Below, in pieces: positions 1-7,529 of a stretch of DNA of 30,947 nucleotides. The position numbers and the translations under genes are program-made. The notes under the pieces are model-generated. The model made no database searches, was not told the DNA's origin, and saw only the letters and a list, made by a program, of their open reading frames with translations. This DNA comes from a virus: positions 1 through 30,947 of IMG/VR virus record IMGVR_UViG_3300032182_000307. One strand, written 5' to 3'. The stretch's first letter is position 1. Every line of letters begins with the position of its first letter.

Positions 1-792
1 GATGTCGGTGGCGTTAGTGCTACTGCTAACCCTATTGCAAATAGTAGTGGGAGCGTGACAAATCAGGCGATCCAGGTACTTCAGGGTCCTTATATCACTA
101 ACACCTACGGGAATGGCATTCAATGTCAAGGTCCAACCTTGAATGTGACGCCGTTTATGACAAGAACCGGCTCGTTCCAGCTCCCTTACGAAGATTACTA
201 TAACGATCCTGTTTATGATACAAGCGACCTAAATGATGACGGAGTTATTGATAATCCAGGCAAGATTTTATACCACCGTCCAATTAGAACTGGACAAAAA
301 AGTAACTATAGTTGGAACGGAGGATTATCTGCAACCTTATCAATACCTTTAGATGGAGGTTTGCAAGCTCGATGTAAACGTGCAGCAGAAGCACAGATAG
401 CATTGCAAGAGCAGATGCTTGCTAATCGAAGATTGGATTTTGAGATCGCTAGATTAAAAAATTGTGGAGAATTAGCTAAGGCCGGAATTACTTTTAGGCC
501 AGGTAGTCAATTCGCAAAAGTCTGTGCTGACATCGTCGTGAAGATGCCAAATGAAACAGTGGCACCACACGTTCACCCTATTTCTTTAACGCCCGCCGCA
601 ACTCACGAAGAGCACGATTCCGATCACGCTGGGCAAGACGTCTCTCTTGAAGTGATTCCATTTTCTGGGGCTTCCCACGCAACGCAGAAATCTTCTTCAT
701 TGCCTTCTTCACAGCAGGTTTCACCAGCTTTAGAAGCAAGTCGGCAAGCGGCTTTGCTAGGAGGGCCGCTGAGGTCGCGACAACAGCAATAG
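1..792 (+). CDS. Hypothetical cyanophage-type protein, 5' end off window
   Basis: The frame is open from the first base, so the true start lies outside the window; the first in-window GTG (55) is probably internal because residues before it (SATANPIANSSGS) run smoothly into the rest. The protein has a QVLQGPYITNTYGNGIQCQG stretch, an acidic DLNDDGVIDN segment that resembles a calcium-binding loop, an RTGQKSNYSWNGG segment, and a helical region with IALQEQMLANRRLDFEIARL and CGELAKAG. I recall similar unnamed proteins in cyanophages but know no function. The last 70 or so codons lie antisense to the 3' end of the minus-strand gene at 578-1300, are of lower complexity, and may not belong to the ancestral protein. 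Helical, Cys-containing and without a visible membrane segment in the part seen; possibly virion-associated. Confidence 0.7.
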   Translation, partial: DVGGVSATANPIANSSGSVTNQAIQVLQGPYITNTYGNGIQCQGPTLNVTPFMTRTGSFQLPYEDYYNDPVYDTSDLNDDGVIDNPGKILYHRPIRTGQKSNYSWNGGLSATLSIPLDGGLQARCKRAAEAQIALQEQMLANRRLDFEIARLKNCGELAKAGITFRPGSQFAKVCADIVVKMPNETVAPHVHPISLTPAATHEEHDSDHAGQDVSLEVIPFSGASHATQKSSSLPSSQQVSPALEASRQAALLGGPLRSRQQQ

Positions 793-1300
793 ATGCAGTC
801 GTTGTCACCTGCTGAGGGGATGGCAGATAATCTGTGATCGTGACAGTGGGTTCAGAAACTTCTGTTTTTACTGGCTTTTCTTCGACTTTCTCTGGAGGTT
901 GTTTCGTTTCTGTTTTTGATTGTTCCGACTTTGTACCAGGGACTGGTGCGGGTCCAGGGATTTCCGGAGCATCTGGTAGTGCCGGTGGTTCAGGCTTGTA
1001 CGAAGGAACTGGTGCCTCTGTGGTGTAAACCAAATCCTCTGGGGTGTAATCCAAAGGTGTAAAAGAAGGAGCCCCTGCGTCGCAGTGAGTCACAACCCCA
1101 TTGGGGTCGTCCTCCATGATGGAATTAGATTTACCAGACTGAGTATGTGCTTTGACACAGCCTGGTAGTTGAATTATTGGTGTACCGAGATTCACTGTGA
1201 CAGGAACCTCGATGGTGCTTACCACTGGAGGTTTGACCATCCAGCTGTGAATCCTGACAGGCGGGAGGCTGTTGATACCTATGTCAGGTATATCAGGCAT
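578..1300 (-). CDS. Proline-rich hypothetical protein with one membrane segment
   Basis: A 240-residue protein that begins directly after the stop of the upstream gene (TAAATG, no gap), so it is translationally linked to it. The N-terminal half has SLPPVRIHSW, a CVKAH motif and a later HCDAG motif that could form a Cys/His pair site, and FTPLDYTPEDL. Residues about 100-150 are rich in Pro, Glu and Lys and probably disordered. A hydrophobic segment (ASIAVVATSAALLAKPLADL, about 170-189) is followed by a very basic tail, which suggests a single-pass membrane or membrane-active protein. The 3' 215 bases overlap the convergent plus-strand gene. I recognise the general pattern from cyanophages but no function. 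Confidence 0.75.
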   Translation of the reverse strand: MPDIPDIGINSLPPVRIHSWMVKPPVVSTIEVPVTVNLGTPIIQLPGCVKAHTQSGKSNSIMEDDPNGVVTHCDAGAPSFTPLDYTPEDLVYTTEAPVPSYKPEPPALPDAPEIPGPAPVPGTKSEQSKTETKQPPEKVEEKPVKTEVSEPTVTITDYLPSPQQVTTTASIAVVATSAALLAKPLADLLLKLVKPAVKKAMKKISALRGKPQKMESLQERRLAQRDRNRALRELRRALKK

Positions 1301-1591
1301 TTATCCCAAAGGGATAGCAGGTCCGGTTTGTTTCGGAAGTGCTTTCAACTGATTGTTGTGTTGAAGCTGCATCTCTGGCTTCACCTTATCGGTGAACATC
1401 GAATCCATATTCCCGGTCAGAGCTTCGGTCTGCTTACCAAGTTGATTCGTCAGCTGACCACTGATGCTTTTAATCAGAGCTTCTTTTTGCTGTTCGATAA
1501 TCTTATCTTTGTTCAGGTAAAGATAACCGATCAGCAGGTTTGGAGCCAAAGCAAGAAGGGCCGTGACTGAAACGAGGATTTTCAGAATCAT
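1301..1591 (-). CDS. Small N-terminally membrane-anchored protein
   Basis: A 96-residue protein with an N-terminal hydrophobic segment (about residues 3-26, ILKILVSVTALLALAPNLLI) followed by a Lys/Gln-rich helical region (YLYLNKDKIIEQQKEALIKS), which suggests a signal anchor with a soluble alpha-helical tail. Its ATG overlaps the previous stop as ATGA and its stop touches the next ATG, so it sits in a tight operon between the fiber-associated 65-residue protein and the proline-rich protein. It could be a holin- or spanin-like lysis accessory or a virion membrane protein; nothing in the sequence decides this. Confidence 0.72.
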   Translation of the reverse strand: MILKILVSVTALLALAPNLLIGYLYLNKDKIIEQQKEALIKSISGQLTNQLGKQTEALTGNMDSMFTDKVKPEMQLQHNNQLKALPKQTGPAIPLG

Positions 1592-1785
1592 TCTTCAGAA
1601 TCAGCAGGGTCAGGCGTGTTGCCTTCAGCAACCCACTCAAGGTACTCTTGGTAATCGCAATTAGCAGGATCTTTTGGAACGTAAGTGATCACGTTGTTTC
1701 GAATTTTTAAAATAAAAGGTGCGACAACAACGGAGCCATCTAGTGGACTGGTGGAGTCAGCAACGAGTTGATAAGAAAAATCCAT
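1588..1785 (-). CDS. Small fiber-cassette protein with DYQEYLEWVAEGNTP motif
   Basis: A 65-residue protein directly downstream of a fiber gene (3-base gap). Its C-terminal half carries CDYQEYLEWVAEGNTPDPAD, nearly the same as in the proteins at 5703-5882 and 7530-7913, each of which also follows a fiber gene. In many phages this YxxYLxWxxxGNTPxPAD motif precedes a Phage_tail_APC-type assembly-chaperone domain; here that second domain is missing. A role in fiber assembly or attachment is an inference from position and motif. The N-terminal part (FSYQLVADSTSPLDGSVVVA) is unique to this copy. Confidence 0.8.
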   Translation of the reverse strand: MDFSYQLVADSTSPLDGSVVVAPFILKIRNNVITYVPKDPANCDYQEYLEWVAEGNTPDPADSEE

Positions 1786-1788
1786 GGT

Positions 1789-2871
1789 TCAAAGTTCGGC
1801 GGCAAATTCGCCTTGATTCATGAAAATAACAAAAGAATCAGAGGTGGCCGCCCCCGTAGCATCCATCACAAAATTAATGCCATTTTTGTTCAATGTGGCG
1901 TTGCTTGAAAGGGTGCTACTACCAAAGCTTCCAGTGTTTTCCCTATAGCTAAGAGAGCCATAAGTGGGCGAAGGCGTAGCTCTCATTTCAGGAATAAATG
2001 GTACAAATTGACTGCAAATTTCGTTACTAATTAGAAATTGTGCAGCCATATATCTTGGACTGCTTATGTGATAATACCTTTTACATCTAAAAAGCTCATC
2101 GGCGTAGCTTCTGTGCTCAAACGCTGTGGCGACGTTGCCTACTTCTAGTTGTGCTCCGGTCAAGTAAAATTCGTTAGAGGTGCTGTCGGCGATATTTATA
2201 GTCCCCACAGCACGATTTGCATTAGTCACAGCTGCAAACCCACTTGTGTTTAGTGTTCCACTTGTAAAGTCAGAGCCGCCACCTAACCAGTGATAGACAG
2301 CTAATTCAGAGGACTCGTCGTTGGCGAGAGCAGAAGCAGTATCCCCATCAATAGTGACTTCTTTATGCTCCCAGGTGTTAACAGTATTGACTGTATAAGT
2401 AGCGGAGACTTGCCTAGAATTACCGTCTTGAAAAAATTCCAAGATGTGAGTACCTGTCTTCGGTGATCTGACCCAAAACGAATACGTTAATTGTTTAGCA
2501 GAAGATGAACCGAAGTCTAAGTGCTGAAGATTTTGTCCTTCAATTTTTTGTCCTAATAAAATAAAATCACCCGCTGCTGGAGATGCATCCGCAGTCGTGC
2601 AATCAACCTTTATGGAATTTGAAAAACCGGCGGGAGCTTCAGTGCTTCGGCTAATACTGAAGCTGCCCATTGTATTGATAATAAATTGGAACCTATCGAG
2701 CACATATTGAGTTACTGTGGCCCCCGTTACATCCGAGCGTTGCCGGACTTGCATCGCACCATTGATTAACAGGTTGCGATTACTCAGCTGACCACCGTTA
2801 ATATCCGTAATCTTGGCATTAACACCGCCGCCACTCGGTGATTCGATATTCGTTACCTTGAGCGTCGACAT
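1789..2871 (-). CDS. Tail fiber / host-range protein, paralog C
   Basis: A 360-residue fiber protein. It begins with a short attachment segment (STLKVTNIESPSGGGVNAKI), then GNRxLLINGAMQVRQRSD near residues 31-48, a beta-rich domain of the carbohydrate-binding-like type, and TAFEHRSYADELFRCKRYY near residue 250. A unique C-terminal tip follows, ending FAAEL. Paralogs lie at 7910-8992 and 5879-7516. The start is fixed by a Shine-Dalgarno AGAGGTAA at 2875-2882, and a TATAAT box lies 21 bases before the start. The tip is the part least like its paralogs, as expected of the receptor-binding end. Fiber identity is well supported; the receptor is unknown. Confidence 0.85.
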   Translation of the reverse strand: MSTLKVTNIESPSGGGVNAKITDINGGQLSNRNLLINGAMQVRQRSDVTGATVTQYVLDRFQFIINTMGSFSISRSTEAPAGFSNSIKVDCTTADASPAAGDFILLGQKIEGQNLQHLDFGSSSAKQLTYSFWVRSPKTGTHILEFFQDGNSRQVSATYTVNTVNTWEHKEVTIDGDTASALANDESSELAVYHWLGGGSDFTSGTLNTSGFAAVTNANRAVGTINIADSTSNEFYLTGAQLEVGNVATAFEHRSYADELFRCKRYYHISSPRYMAAQFLISNEICSQFVPFIPEMRATPSPTYGSLSYRENTGSFGSSTLSSNATLNKNGINFVMDATGAATSDSFVIFMNQGEFAAEL

Positions 2872-2892
2872 CGCTTACCTCTAGTTAGATCT

Positions 2893-2898
2893 ATTATA
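2893..2898 (-). promoter_or_regulatory. Candidate -10 box (TATAAT) of fiber paralog C
   Basis: On the minus strand the context reads ACTTATAATAGATC, a perfect TATAAT ending 21 bases before the ATG and just upstream of the ribosome-binding site. No TTGACA-like -35 is visible at 16-18 bases. It matches a set of similarly placed boxes in this window. Confidence 0.5.
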
Positions 2899-2913
2899 AG
2901 TTGTTTTATTTAT

Positions 2914-3246
2914 TCAGCTAGGCCTCACAGGCCAGGTGGGGTTTGCTGGATCGCTGGTGTTAGCGGGTAGATCCCGCAGTGCCTGCCTGTATTCTGCCAT
3001 CTCTGTAGAAAGCGTCACGTCAGACAACGCCAGATAGTCAGTCTCTGCAAGACGACGGTTGCGCTCTTCACGCAGTTCCTTCATTGGAATCAACGATTGA
3101 AGACGGCTCATTTCCGCTTCAATTTCAGCAACTGAGGGTTGATCAATTTCAGTAGAGTGCCAAATCAGATTGGCAAGATCTCCACCAATGATTCCGAAAT
3201 CGGCCCCAGGGGCGAGGCTTTTGATTGCGTCAGATCTCAAGGACAT
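2914..3246 (-). CDS. Tail-fiber assembly chaperone-like protein (Phage_tail_APC type)
   Basis: A 110-residue protein. The N-terminal half contains a helical IDQPSVAEIEAEMSRLQSL segment. The C-terminal half (LREERNRRLAETDYLALSDV, then EYRQALRDLPANT and PTWPVRP) matches the pattern of the Phage_tail_APC family: an R..RN..L.ETD(W/Y) helix, YRQALRD, and a final WPxxP. Such proteins are thought to help fiber or tail assembly. It overlaps the preceding gene by TGATG, so the two are translated together. The DYQEYLEW module found in its relative at 7530-7913 is absent. Confidence 0.82.
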   Translation of the reverse strand: MSLRSDAIKSLAPGADFGIIGGDLANLIWHSTEIDQPSVAEIEAEMSRLQSLIPMKELREERNRRLAETDYLALSDVTLSTEMAEYRQALRDLPANTSDPANPTWPVRPS

Positions 3247-3860
3247 CAGCCTAGCTCCACAAGTGTGATTGTTGACGTTCCATTGACCGTGCCACCGTCA
3301 TATTGAAAAAACGCTGTACTAGAACTGGCATAATTTCTAGCCTGTGTTTTATATGTCAGCTGAGAAGTACCTGCCGACCTGCTGTCGTCATTGTAAATCA
3401 AGGCTTTATGTTCGTAAAGGTTTACCCCTGTTGAACCTGCTGATTGTGCAAACACATCAAACGGACCAGTTGCATCGCCAACAGGATCGTAGATAGTGGT
3501 TGAGCCTCTTAAAATCCTGATGCCAAGACCCGTAAAAAAGGTGGACGAAGTTAGTGAGAGGTATTGCTGGTTAACAATCACTAAAATATCACTGTCAGAC
3601 TTTAACGGCGTTATGTTTGCCGTCAAATTTGTATCCGTATAAGTAGTCCCTGTGATTTCTGCTTCTGTTGTTGTTTCTGCATAGACGACCTGAAGAATTG
3701 CTGTATCTCCAAAAACTAAAGATCCTGCAGTTGATCCGTTTCTTAAGGACTGAAAAGCACTGCCGTTGCTGGTTGGCAACGTAAGGGTGTTACTACCAGC
3801 TGCAGCTGGTGCATCGATCTCAGTAAAGCCTGAGCTGCTTCCGTTGAGTCTTAAGGTCAT
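3246..3860 (-). CDS. Fiber-associated structural protein
   Basis: A 204-residue beta-rich protein, high in Ser/Thr/Gly. The start (MTLRLNGSSSGFTEIDAPAA) and TLPTSNG resemble the short N-terminal modules used in cyanophage fiber and collar proteins, where LRLNGSTSGY..IDAPA and LPxxxGS recur. The rest (ILVIVNQQYLSLTSSTFF, then IRILRGSTTIY and YKTQARNYASSSTAFFQYDGG) looks like a jelly-roll-like tip that ends in TSTITLVELG. It overlaps the S74 fiber gene upstream by ATGA and the assembly protein downstream by TGATG, so it is part of one cassette. Specific function is not known. Confidence 0.8.
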   Translation of the reverse strand: MTLRLNGSSSGFTEIDAPAAAGSNTLTLPTSNGSAFQSLRNGSTAGSLVFGDTAILQVVYAETTTEAEITGTTYTDTNLTANITPLKSDSDILVIVNQQYLSLTSSTFFTGLGIRILRGSTTIYDPVGDATGPFDVFAQSAGSTGVNLYEHKALIYNDDSRSAGTSQLTYKTQARNYASSSTAFFQYDGGTVNGTSTITLVELG

Positions 3861-5146
3861 TCTGTTGCCTCCAATGCTGCAACTTTAGTCTCTAATGTTT
3901 CAATTCGCTCTTTTGCTTCTTTTAATGCCGCCACAAGAACTGGAACCATGTGGCTATATTCCAAAGTTTTATATGTGCCAAGCTCCTCATTCAGTGAGTT
4001 ATGCGAATCGAAATCACCTTCGCTTAATTTATCTGACTCAACTGGACATGCGTGCTCAATTTCTTTAACAACTTCTGGGAAATGCTGCTCAACTTCTTGC
4101 GCAATCAAGCCTAAAAACACACCATCACCAACAGTCGCGCGTTGATCTGTATTTTCTTTCCACCGATATTTAATCGGTTGTATATCGTCTAATTTGCTGA
4201 GAACATCGGTCGAAATAGGTTCGACAACATCCTTCAATCGAGAATCAGAACCTTGATAGGTTCCAGAAATGAAGGTACTACCGGCGCCGTAAAGAGCCCA
4301 AGAGTTAGTCCCGTCGAAGTAACCTAAAATTCCATAAACACCAGCAACTTGACCAATAGCGCCGCCGCCTGGGGAGCCTGTAGCTGCTATATAATTTCCG
4401 TAAAGGGCATAACGTGTTCCTGTGGCACTAGCTGTTGCGGAACTAACAGCGTATATGGTTTGGTGGGCTGTGCCTATAGAAGATGACTCGGCATAAATGC
4501 CAGTGTCGGCAATTCTATTACTGCCTGTATAGCGTAAATCTACTTCTGCGAAACTCGTAACTGCCTGCTTTATAGCCACCCCACCGTTATTTCCAATCCT
4601 CATCCGCTCTGTCGGGCTTGACGCACCATCTGCAGTAGTGGAAACCACTAAGCGGGTTGGCATGTCGTTTGAGCCAGGAGTGGTGTCTACAAATGCAGAT
4701 ATTCTGGCCCCTTCAACAAACTCAGCTCCATCATTCCCTTGAAAACCAATAAATCCCAATTCACTCCCATCGATAACAGCCGTATTCCCGCCTATAGATC
4801 CACTCGCTTGGTGGCCCAAAATTAAATAGCCACCCTCTCCACTATTGCTGCTAGATGAAAAAATTGCAGCTCCTCTAGCGCTGCTGGTAGTACCTTCAAT
4901 TTGAAACGCCTGACTGAGACTGGTTTGATTAAACGTATTACTACGCGCAGTAGACGTACCAACTAACAGCTGCCCCGAGCTATCAACCGTTGCCGCAGTG
5001 CTGCCGTTTGTTGAAATATTTACTTCGTTCGCACCAAAGAAAATACCGCTATCGGTATCATCACCTGTCAACGCAGGAGCCGCAGCTGTTCCATTTGTGA
5101 CTTTAAGTGGCGTGATGCCGTCTGTTCCGCTGATAGTAATTGCCAT
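3857..5146 (-). CDS. Tail fiber with C-terminal S74 intramolecular chaperone
   Basis: A 429-residue fiber. Residues 1-60 (TISGTDGITPLKVTNG, then TGIFFGANEVNIS-like text) form a short fiber N-terminus, and residues 60-295 are a beta-rich shaft and tip. From residue 300, SDSRLKDVVEPI, GLIAQEVEQHFPEVV and a terminal heptad helix (YSHMVPVLVAALKEAKERIE) identify a Peptidase_S74 / endosialidase-type chaperone domain. In that family the domain trimerises the fiber and cuts itself off just before the Ser of SDxRLK; Ser300 and Lys305 are the expected catalytic pair, which would release about 130 residues. A GAGGTAA ribosome site precedes the ATG. Confidence 0.9.
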   Translation of the reverse strand: MAITISGTDGITPLKVTNGTAAAPALTGDDTDSGIFFGANEVNISTNGSTAATVDSSGQLLVGTSTARSNTFNQTSLSQAFQIEGTTSSARGAAIFSSSSNSGEGGYLILGHQASGSIGGNTAVIDGSELGFIGFQGNDGAEFVEGARISAFVDTTPGSNDMPTRLVVSTTADGASSPTERMRIGNNGGVAIKQAVTSFAEVDLRYTGSNRIADTGIYAESSSIGTAHQTIYAVSSATASATGTRYALYGNYIAATGSPGGGAIGQVAGVYGILGYFDGTNSWALYGAGSTFISGTYQGSDSRLKDVVEPISTDVLSKLDDIQPIKYRWKENTDQRATVGDGVFLGLIAQEVEQHFPEVVKEIEHACPVESDKLSEGDFDSHNSLNEELGTYKTLEYSHMVPVLVAALKEAKERIETLETKVAALEATE

Positions 5147-5154
5147 AATTTACC

Positions 5155-5652
5155 TCAAATCACCACCCAACTTGAAGAGGACGGAATAGTAACCGTGACC
5201 CCTGAATTAATTGTAATCGGCCCCGCACTATGGGCGTTCCGGTTCGTAGGAATAGTGTAACTCGTATCTACCGTTTGCTCATTCAAGAAAAAGACGTGGT
5301 TACCTGCACCACCTGTGGCGCCCGTAAAGTTTGACGCCAGCTTTGCTTCAGTGACCGTTCCGTCAGCCGGGGTGTTGATGTCGACCGAGTCCCCTTGCAT
5401 GACTGCAAAGAAGTCAAGACCTGACCCCGGGGGCGTCGTAAATGTGATCTGACTATTGGCTACGGTGTAGTCGACACTCGGATTCTGAATTACACCACCG
5501 ACTGACACCGTGAGCTGCGAGGAACTAGCAGGAGCAACCGCAATCCCACTTACCTCGAGGTCAAATGTTGCTAGCGTTCCGTTGAAAGAACCGGAGATGT
5601 CATCGATCTCACGGTTCTGACCACGTGCTACGCCTCTACCGATGTATGGCAC
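5155..5652 (-). CDS. Short fiber-like protein with YIG/SVGGVIQ N-terminal domain
   Basis: A 165-residue protein with a GTG start, chosen because AGAGGTAG lies 6 bases upstream. Residues 1-92 (PYIGRGVARG, IDDISGSFNGTLATFDLEV, LTVSVGGVIQNPSVDYTV, then FFAVMQGD) match the N-terminal domain of the 545-residue fiber at 5879-7516, the probable virion-attachment module. The C-terminal 70 residues differ (EAKLASNFTGATGGAGNHVF and a beta-strand end SSSSWVVI) and have no receptor-binding tip of usual size. It may be a fiber adaptor or a minimal fiber. A TAGAAT box and a hairpin lie upstream. Confidence 0.8.
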   Translation of the reverse strand: MPYIGRGVARGQNREIDDISGSFNGTLATFDLEVSGIAVAPASSSQLTVSVGGVIQNPSVDYTVANSQITFTTPPGSGLDFFAVMQGDSVDINTPADGTVTEAKLASNFTGATGGAGNHVFFLNEQTVDTSYTIPTNRNAHSAGPITINSGVTVTIPSSSSWVVI

Positions 5653-5676
5653 AGTGAACTACCTCTTGATCACTCT

Positions 5677-5682
5677 ATTCTA
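5677..5682 (-). promoter_or_regulatory. Candidate -10 box (TAGAAT)
   Basis: The minus strand reads CCTTTAGAATAGAGTG, placing TAGAAT 24 bases before the GTG of the 165-residue protein. The same TTTAGAATA core occurs twice, back to back, at 12311-12341. No -35 hexamer is apparent. Confidence 0.42.
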
Positions 5683-5683
5683 A

Positions 5684-5710
5684 AGGAGTAAGTCTTTTGT
5701 CCTTACTCCT
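5684..5710 (-). terminator. Perfect 9-bp hairpin, possible terminator or attenuator
   Basis: AGGAGTAAG at 5684-5692 pairs perfectly with CTTACTCCT at 5702-5710 around a 9-base loop. On the minus strand the stem begins in the last codons of the 59-residue gene, includes its TAA, and is followed only by TTTA, so it is a weak terminator at best. It may instead limit read-through or act as a processing site between two fiber cassettes. Confidence 0.5.
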
Positions 5711-5882
5711 CTCCAGAGTCGGCAGGTTCCGGGGTGTTGCCTTCAGCGACCCACTCAAGGTACTCCTGATAGTCGGTATTGTCGGGCGCCATAGGAATTA
5801 GCGCACCATCCTCTTTACGAAGAATGCAAGGTGCTTCTTGGTTGAGCATGGAATCCCAGCACTTTTTATAGGTGTAAGTCAT
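5703..5882 (-). CDS. Small fiber-cassette protein with DYQEYLEWVAEGNTP motif (59 residues)
   Basis: Translating the minus strand from the ATG at 5882 gives 59 residues (MTYTYKKCWDSMLNQEAPCI at the start, DYQEYLEWVAEGNTPEPAD near the end, then SGEE and TAA). The ATG overlaps the fiber stop as ATGA, as in the cassette at 7910. The last 54 bases are nearly identical in DNA to the matching part of the 7530-7913 gene. It lacks the Phage_tail_APC half present there and ends just where that half would begin, so it is either a stand-alone motif protein or a shortened paralog. Confidence 0.8.
   Translation of the reverse strand: MTYTYKKCWDSMLNQEAPCILRKEDGALIPMAPDNTDYQEYLEWVAEGNTPEPADSGEE
5722..5775. 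repeat. 54-base near-identical repeat, copy 1
   Basis: Matches 7753-7806 at 53 of 54 bases by direct comparison (C/T difference at 5763 versus 7794). It encodes the DYQEYLEWVAEGNTPEPA part of two fiber-cassette proteins. A third, more diverged copy lies at about 1615-1660. The identity exceeds what the shared peptide requires. Confidence 0.85.
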
Positions 5883-7516
5883 AATTCTGCTGCAGCTTTT
5901 AAAATACCTGTTTGAGTGCCATTGTACACAGCTATCGCGCGGCCTATGGTAGTACTACCTGTAGCAACAGAAGCGTCAACTTCCACGCTGTCTATCGTCG
6001 GATATAAGACACTAAAACCAGTAAAAGTTCCTACACCATCCCCGTCATACCAATCGAATGAATTACTAGAAGTAATTGTAGGGGCTGCCCGCATTGTTAC
6101 TGGTAAAGTTAAACCTAGCCTGTTAAGAGCAGTGGTGCTACCTCCAACTCCACGCAATCTTGGCTTGCTAAATTGTTGATAATACCTTTGACACCTAGCA
6201 AGCTCATCGCTAATGCTTCTGTGCTCAAACGGTGTCGCCTTTTCACCAAGTTCATACTGAAAGCCAGTAAATTGAATGTAGTTACTGGTAGAACCCATGA
6301 GATTTATTTGATTTGTACTATTGACGCGGGATGCTCCATCAGTATTCCAAGAGGTAGTGTTTTGCCCTGAACTGCTAAAGTTTGATCCAGCGTCCAGCCA
6401 GATCTGAAATTCAATACCAGTAGTATTGTCGTCGTCAATAGCTGTAGCAGTATTGCCAATGAAGGTAATTGTTTTGTATTCCCAAGTATTGACAGACTGG
6501 ATCTCTACACTTCCTGCAAGATAAGGTGGTCCTGTGTTTACTTCTGAAGTTACTGATAAATTACCAGTCATATTTGATTTGACATAAAAAGACAAAGTTG
6601 TAGTCTTTGCGTCAGATGTACCGTAATTTAGATGCTGAAGGTCTTGCCCCTCAATGTTGTATTGAAGAATGTTGAAATTACCGGCGGAAGTCGGGGTACT
6701 AGCAGTTGTAGTTGCAACTTTAATTGATTTATTAAAACCAGCTGGTCCGTCTGATTCTTGCGTAACAGTAAACGCTCCACCCGAATCTTTGCTAAGTCTG
6801 AATCTGTCTACAGTGTAGACTGCGACAGCACCTGTGCCAATAGCAAAAGTTGTACCTCTTTGACTGATTCGACAGTCTCCGTTAATAATAAGATTTCTGC
6901 TACTCAACGCACCAGCAGTTGGGAAAGTTTCCCCGTGAATCGTCGTAGGCTCTAGATCACCATCAAGAGTAATCTTGTCATTACCTGCATCGACGACAAA
7001 TAAGTTTGCTTTTGTATCACCCTCTACACGGAAATCAACATTATCGCCATCTTCATTGAAGACAATTGCAGTAGGTCCAAAATCAGCGATCTTATTGTTG
7101 TTCGAGCTGACAGATGTGATCCCAGTACCGCCTCGGAATAGGCCAGTATCAAGGTCCTGGTTGAAGGTAATCGAGGGCGTGCCGGCATCCCCATCAGGGA
7201 ATGCATGGCCTGCTGTCACATAGTCGGCGCCAGCAAGAATGACACCGAAGAAGGACTGACCGGATGCTGGTGCCGCACTGAAGACGATGTTCGTACCAGT
7301 CAACTGGAAACCGTTAGTGCCTGTTCCATCCGGTTCCTGGATGACACCACCAACAGAAATCAGGCAGTTCTCCGAAGCAATCGGGAAGGGAACTGGTGAG
7401 ACACCACCAACTTGAAGGGCGAACGAAGTCGTAGATCCATCAAAGCTTGAGCTAATATCATCAATGCTTTGATACGTACTCTGAGCGATCTGCGGGCTCT
7501 GGCCGATATATCCCAT
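5879..7516 (-). CDS. Tail fiber / host-range protein, paralog B (longest)
   Basis: A 545-residue fiber. Residues 1-100 carry the attachment domain (GYIGQSPQIAQ, then CLISVGGVIQEP and FFGVILAG) shared with the 165-residue protein next door. Residues 105-195 form a linker with TPSITFNQDLDTGLFRGGTG and VVDAGNDKITLDGD, typical of cyanophage fiber shafts. Residues about 207-225 hold RNLIINGDCRISQRG, opening the beta-sandwich domain shared with its paralogs. TPFEHRSISDELARCQRYY begins near 428, followed by a 100-residue unique tip that ends AAAEL. The start has only a weak ribosome site, but a TACAAT box lies about 23 bases upstream. Confidence 0.87.
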   Translation of the reverse strand: MGYIGQSPQIAQSTYQSIDDISSSFDGSTTSFALQVGGVSPVPFPIASENCLISVGGVIQEPDGTGTNGFQLTGTNIVFSAAPASGQSFFGVILAGADYVTAGHAFPDGDAGTPSITFNQDLDTGLFRGGTGITSVSSNNNKIADFGPTAIVFNEDGDNVDFRVEGDTKANLFVVDAGNDKITLDGDLEPTTIHGETFPTAGALSSRNLIINGDCRISQRGTTFAIGTGAVAVYTVDRFRLSKDSGGAFTVTQESDGPAGFNKSIKVATTTASTPTSAGNFNILQYNIEGQDLQHLNYGTSDAKTTTLSFYVKSNMTGNLSVTSEVNTGPPYLAGSVEIQSVNTWEYKTITFIGNTATAIDDDNTTGIEFQIWLDAGSNFSSSGQNTTSWNTDGASRVNSTNQINLMGSTSNYIQFTGFQYELGEKATPFEHRSISDELARCQRYYQQFSKPRLRGVGGSTTALNRLGLTLPVTMRAAPTITSSNSFDWYDGDGVGTFTGFSVLYPTIDSVEVDASVATGSTTIGRAIAVYNGTQTGILKAAAEL

Positions 7517-7529
7517 GATGTAGATCTAT

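Noticed and set aside
1169-1570. Plus-strand 133-codon frame across two minus-strand genes
   Set aside because: It crosses the junction of two tightly linked minus-strand genes and looks like a frame shadow without a ribosome site.
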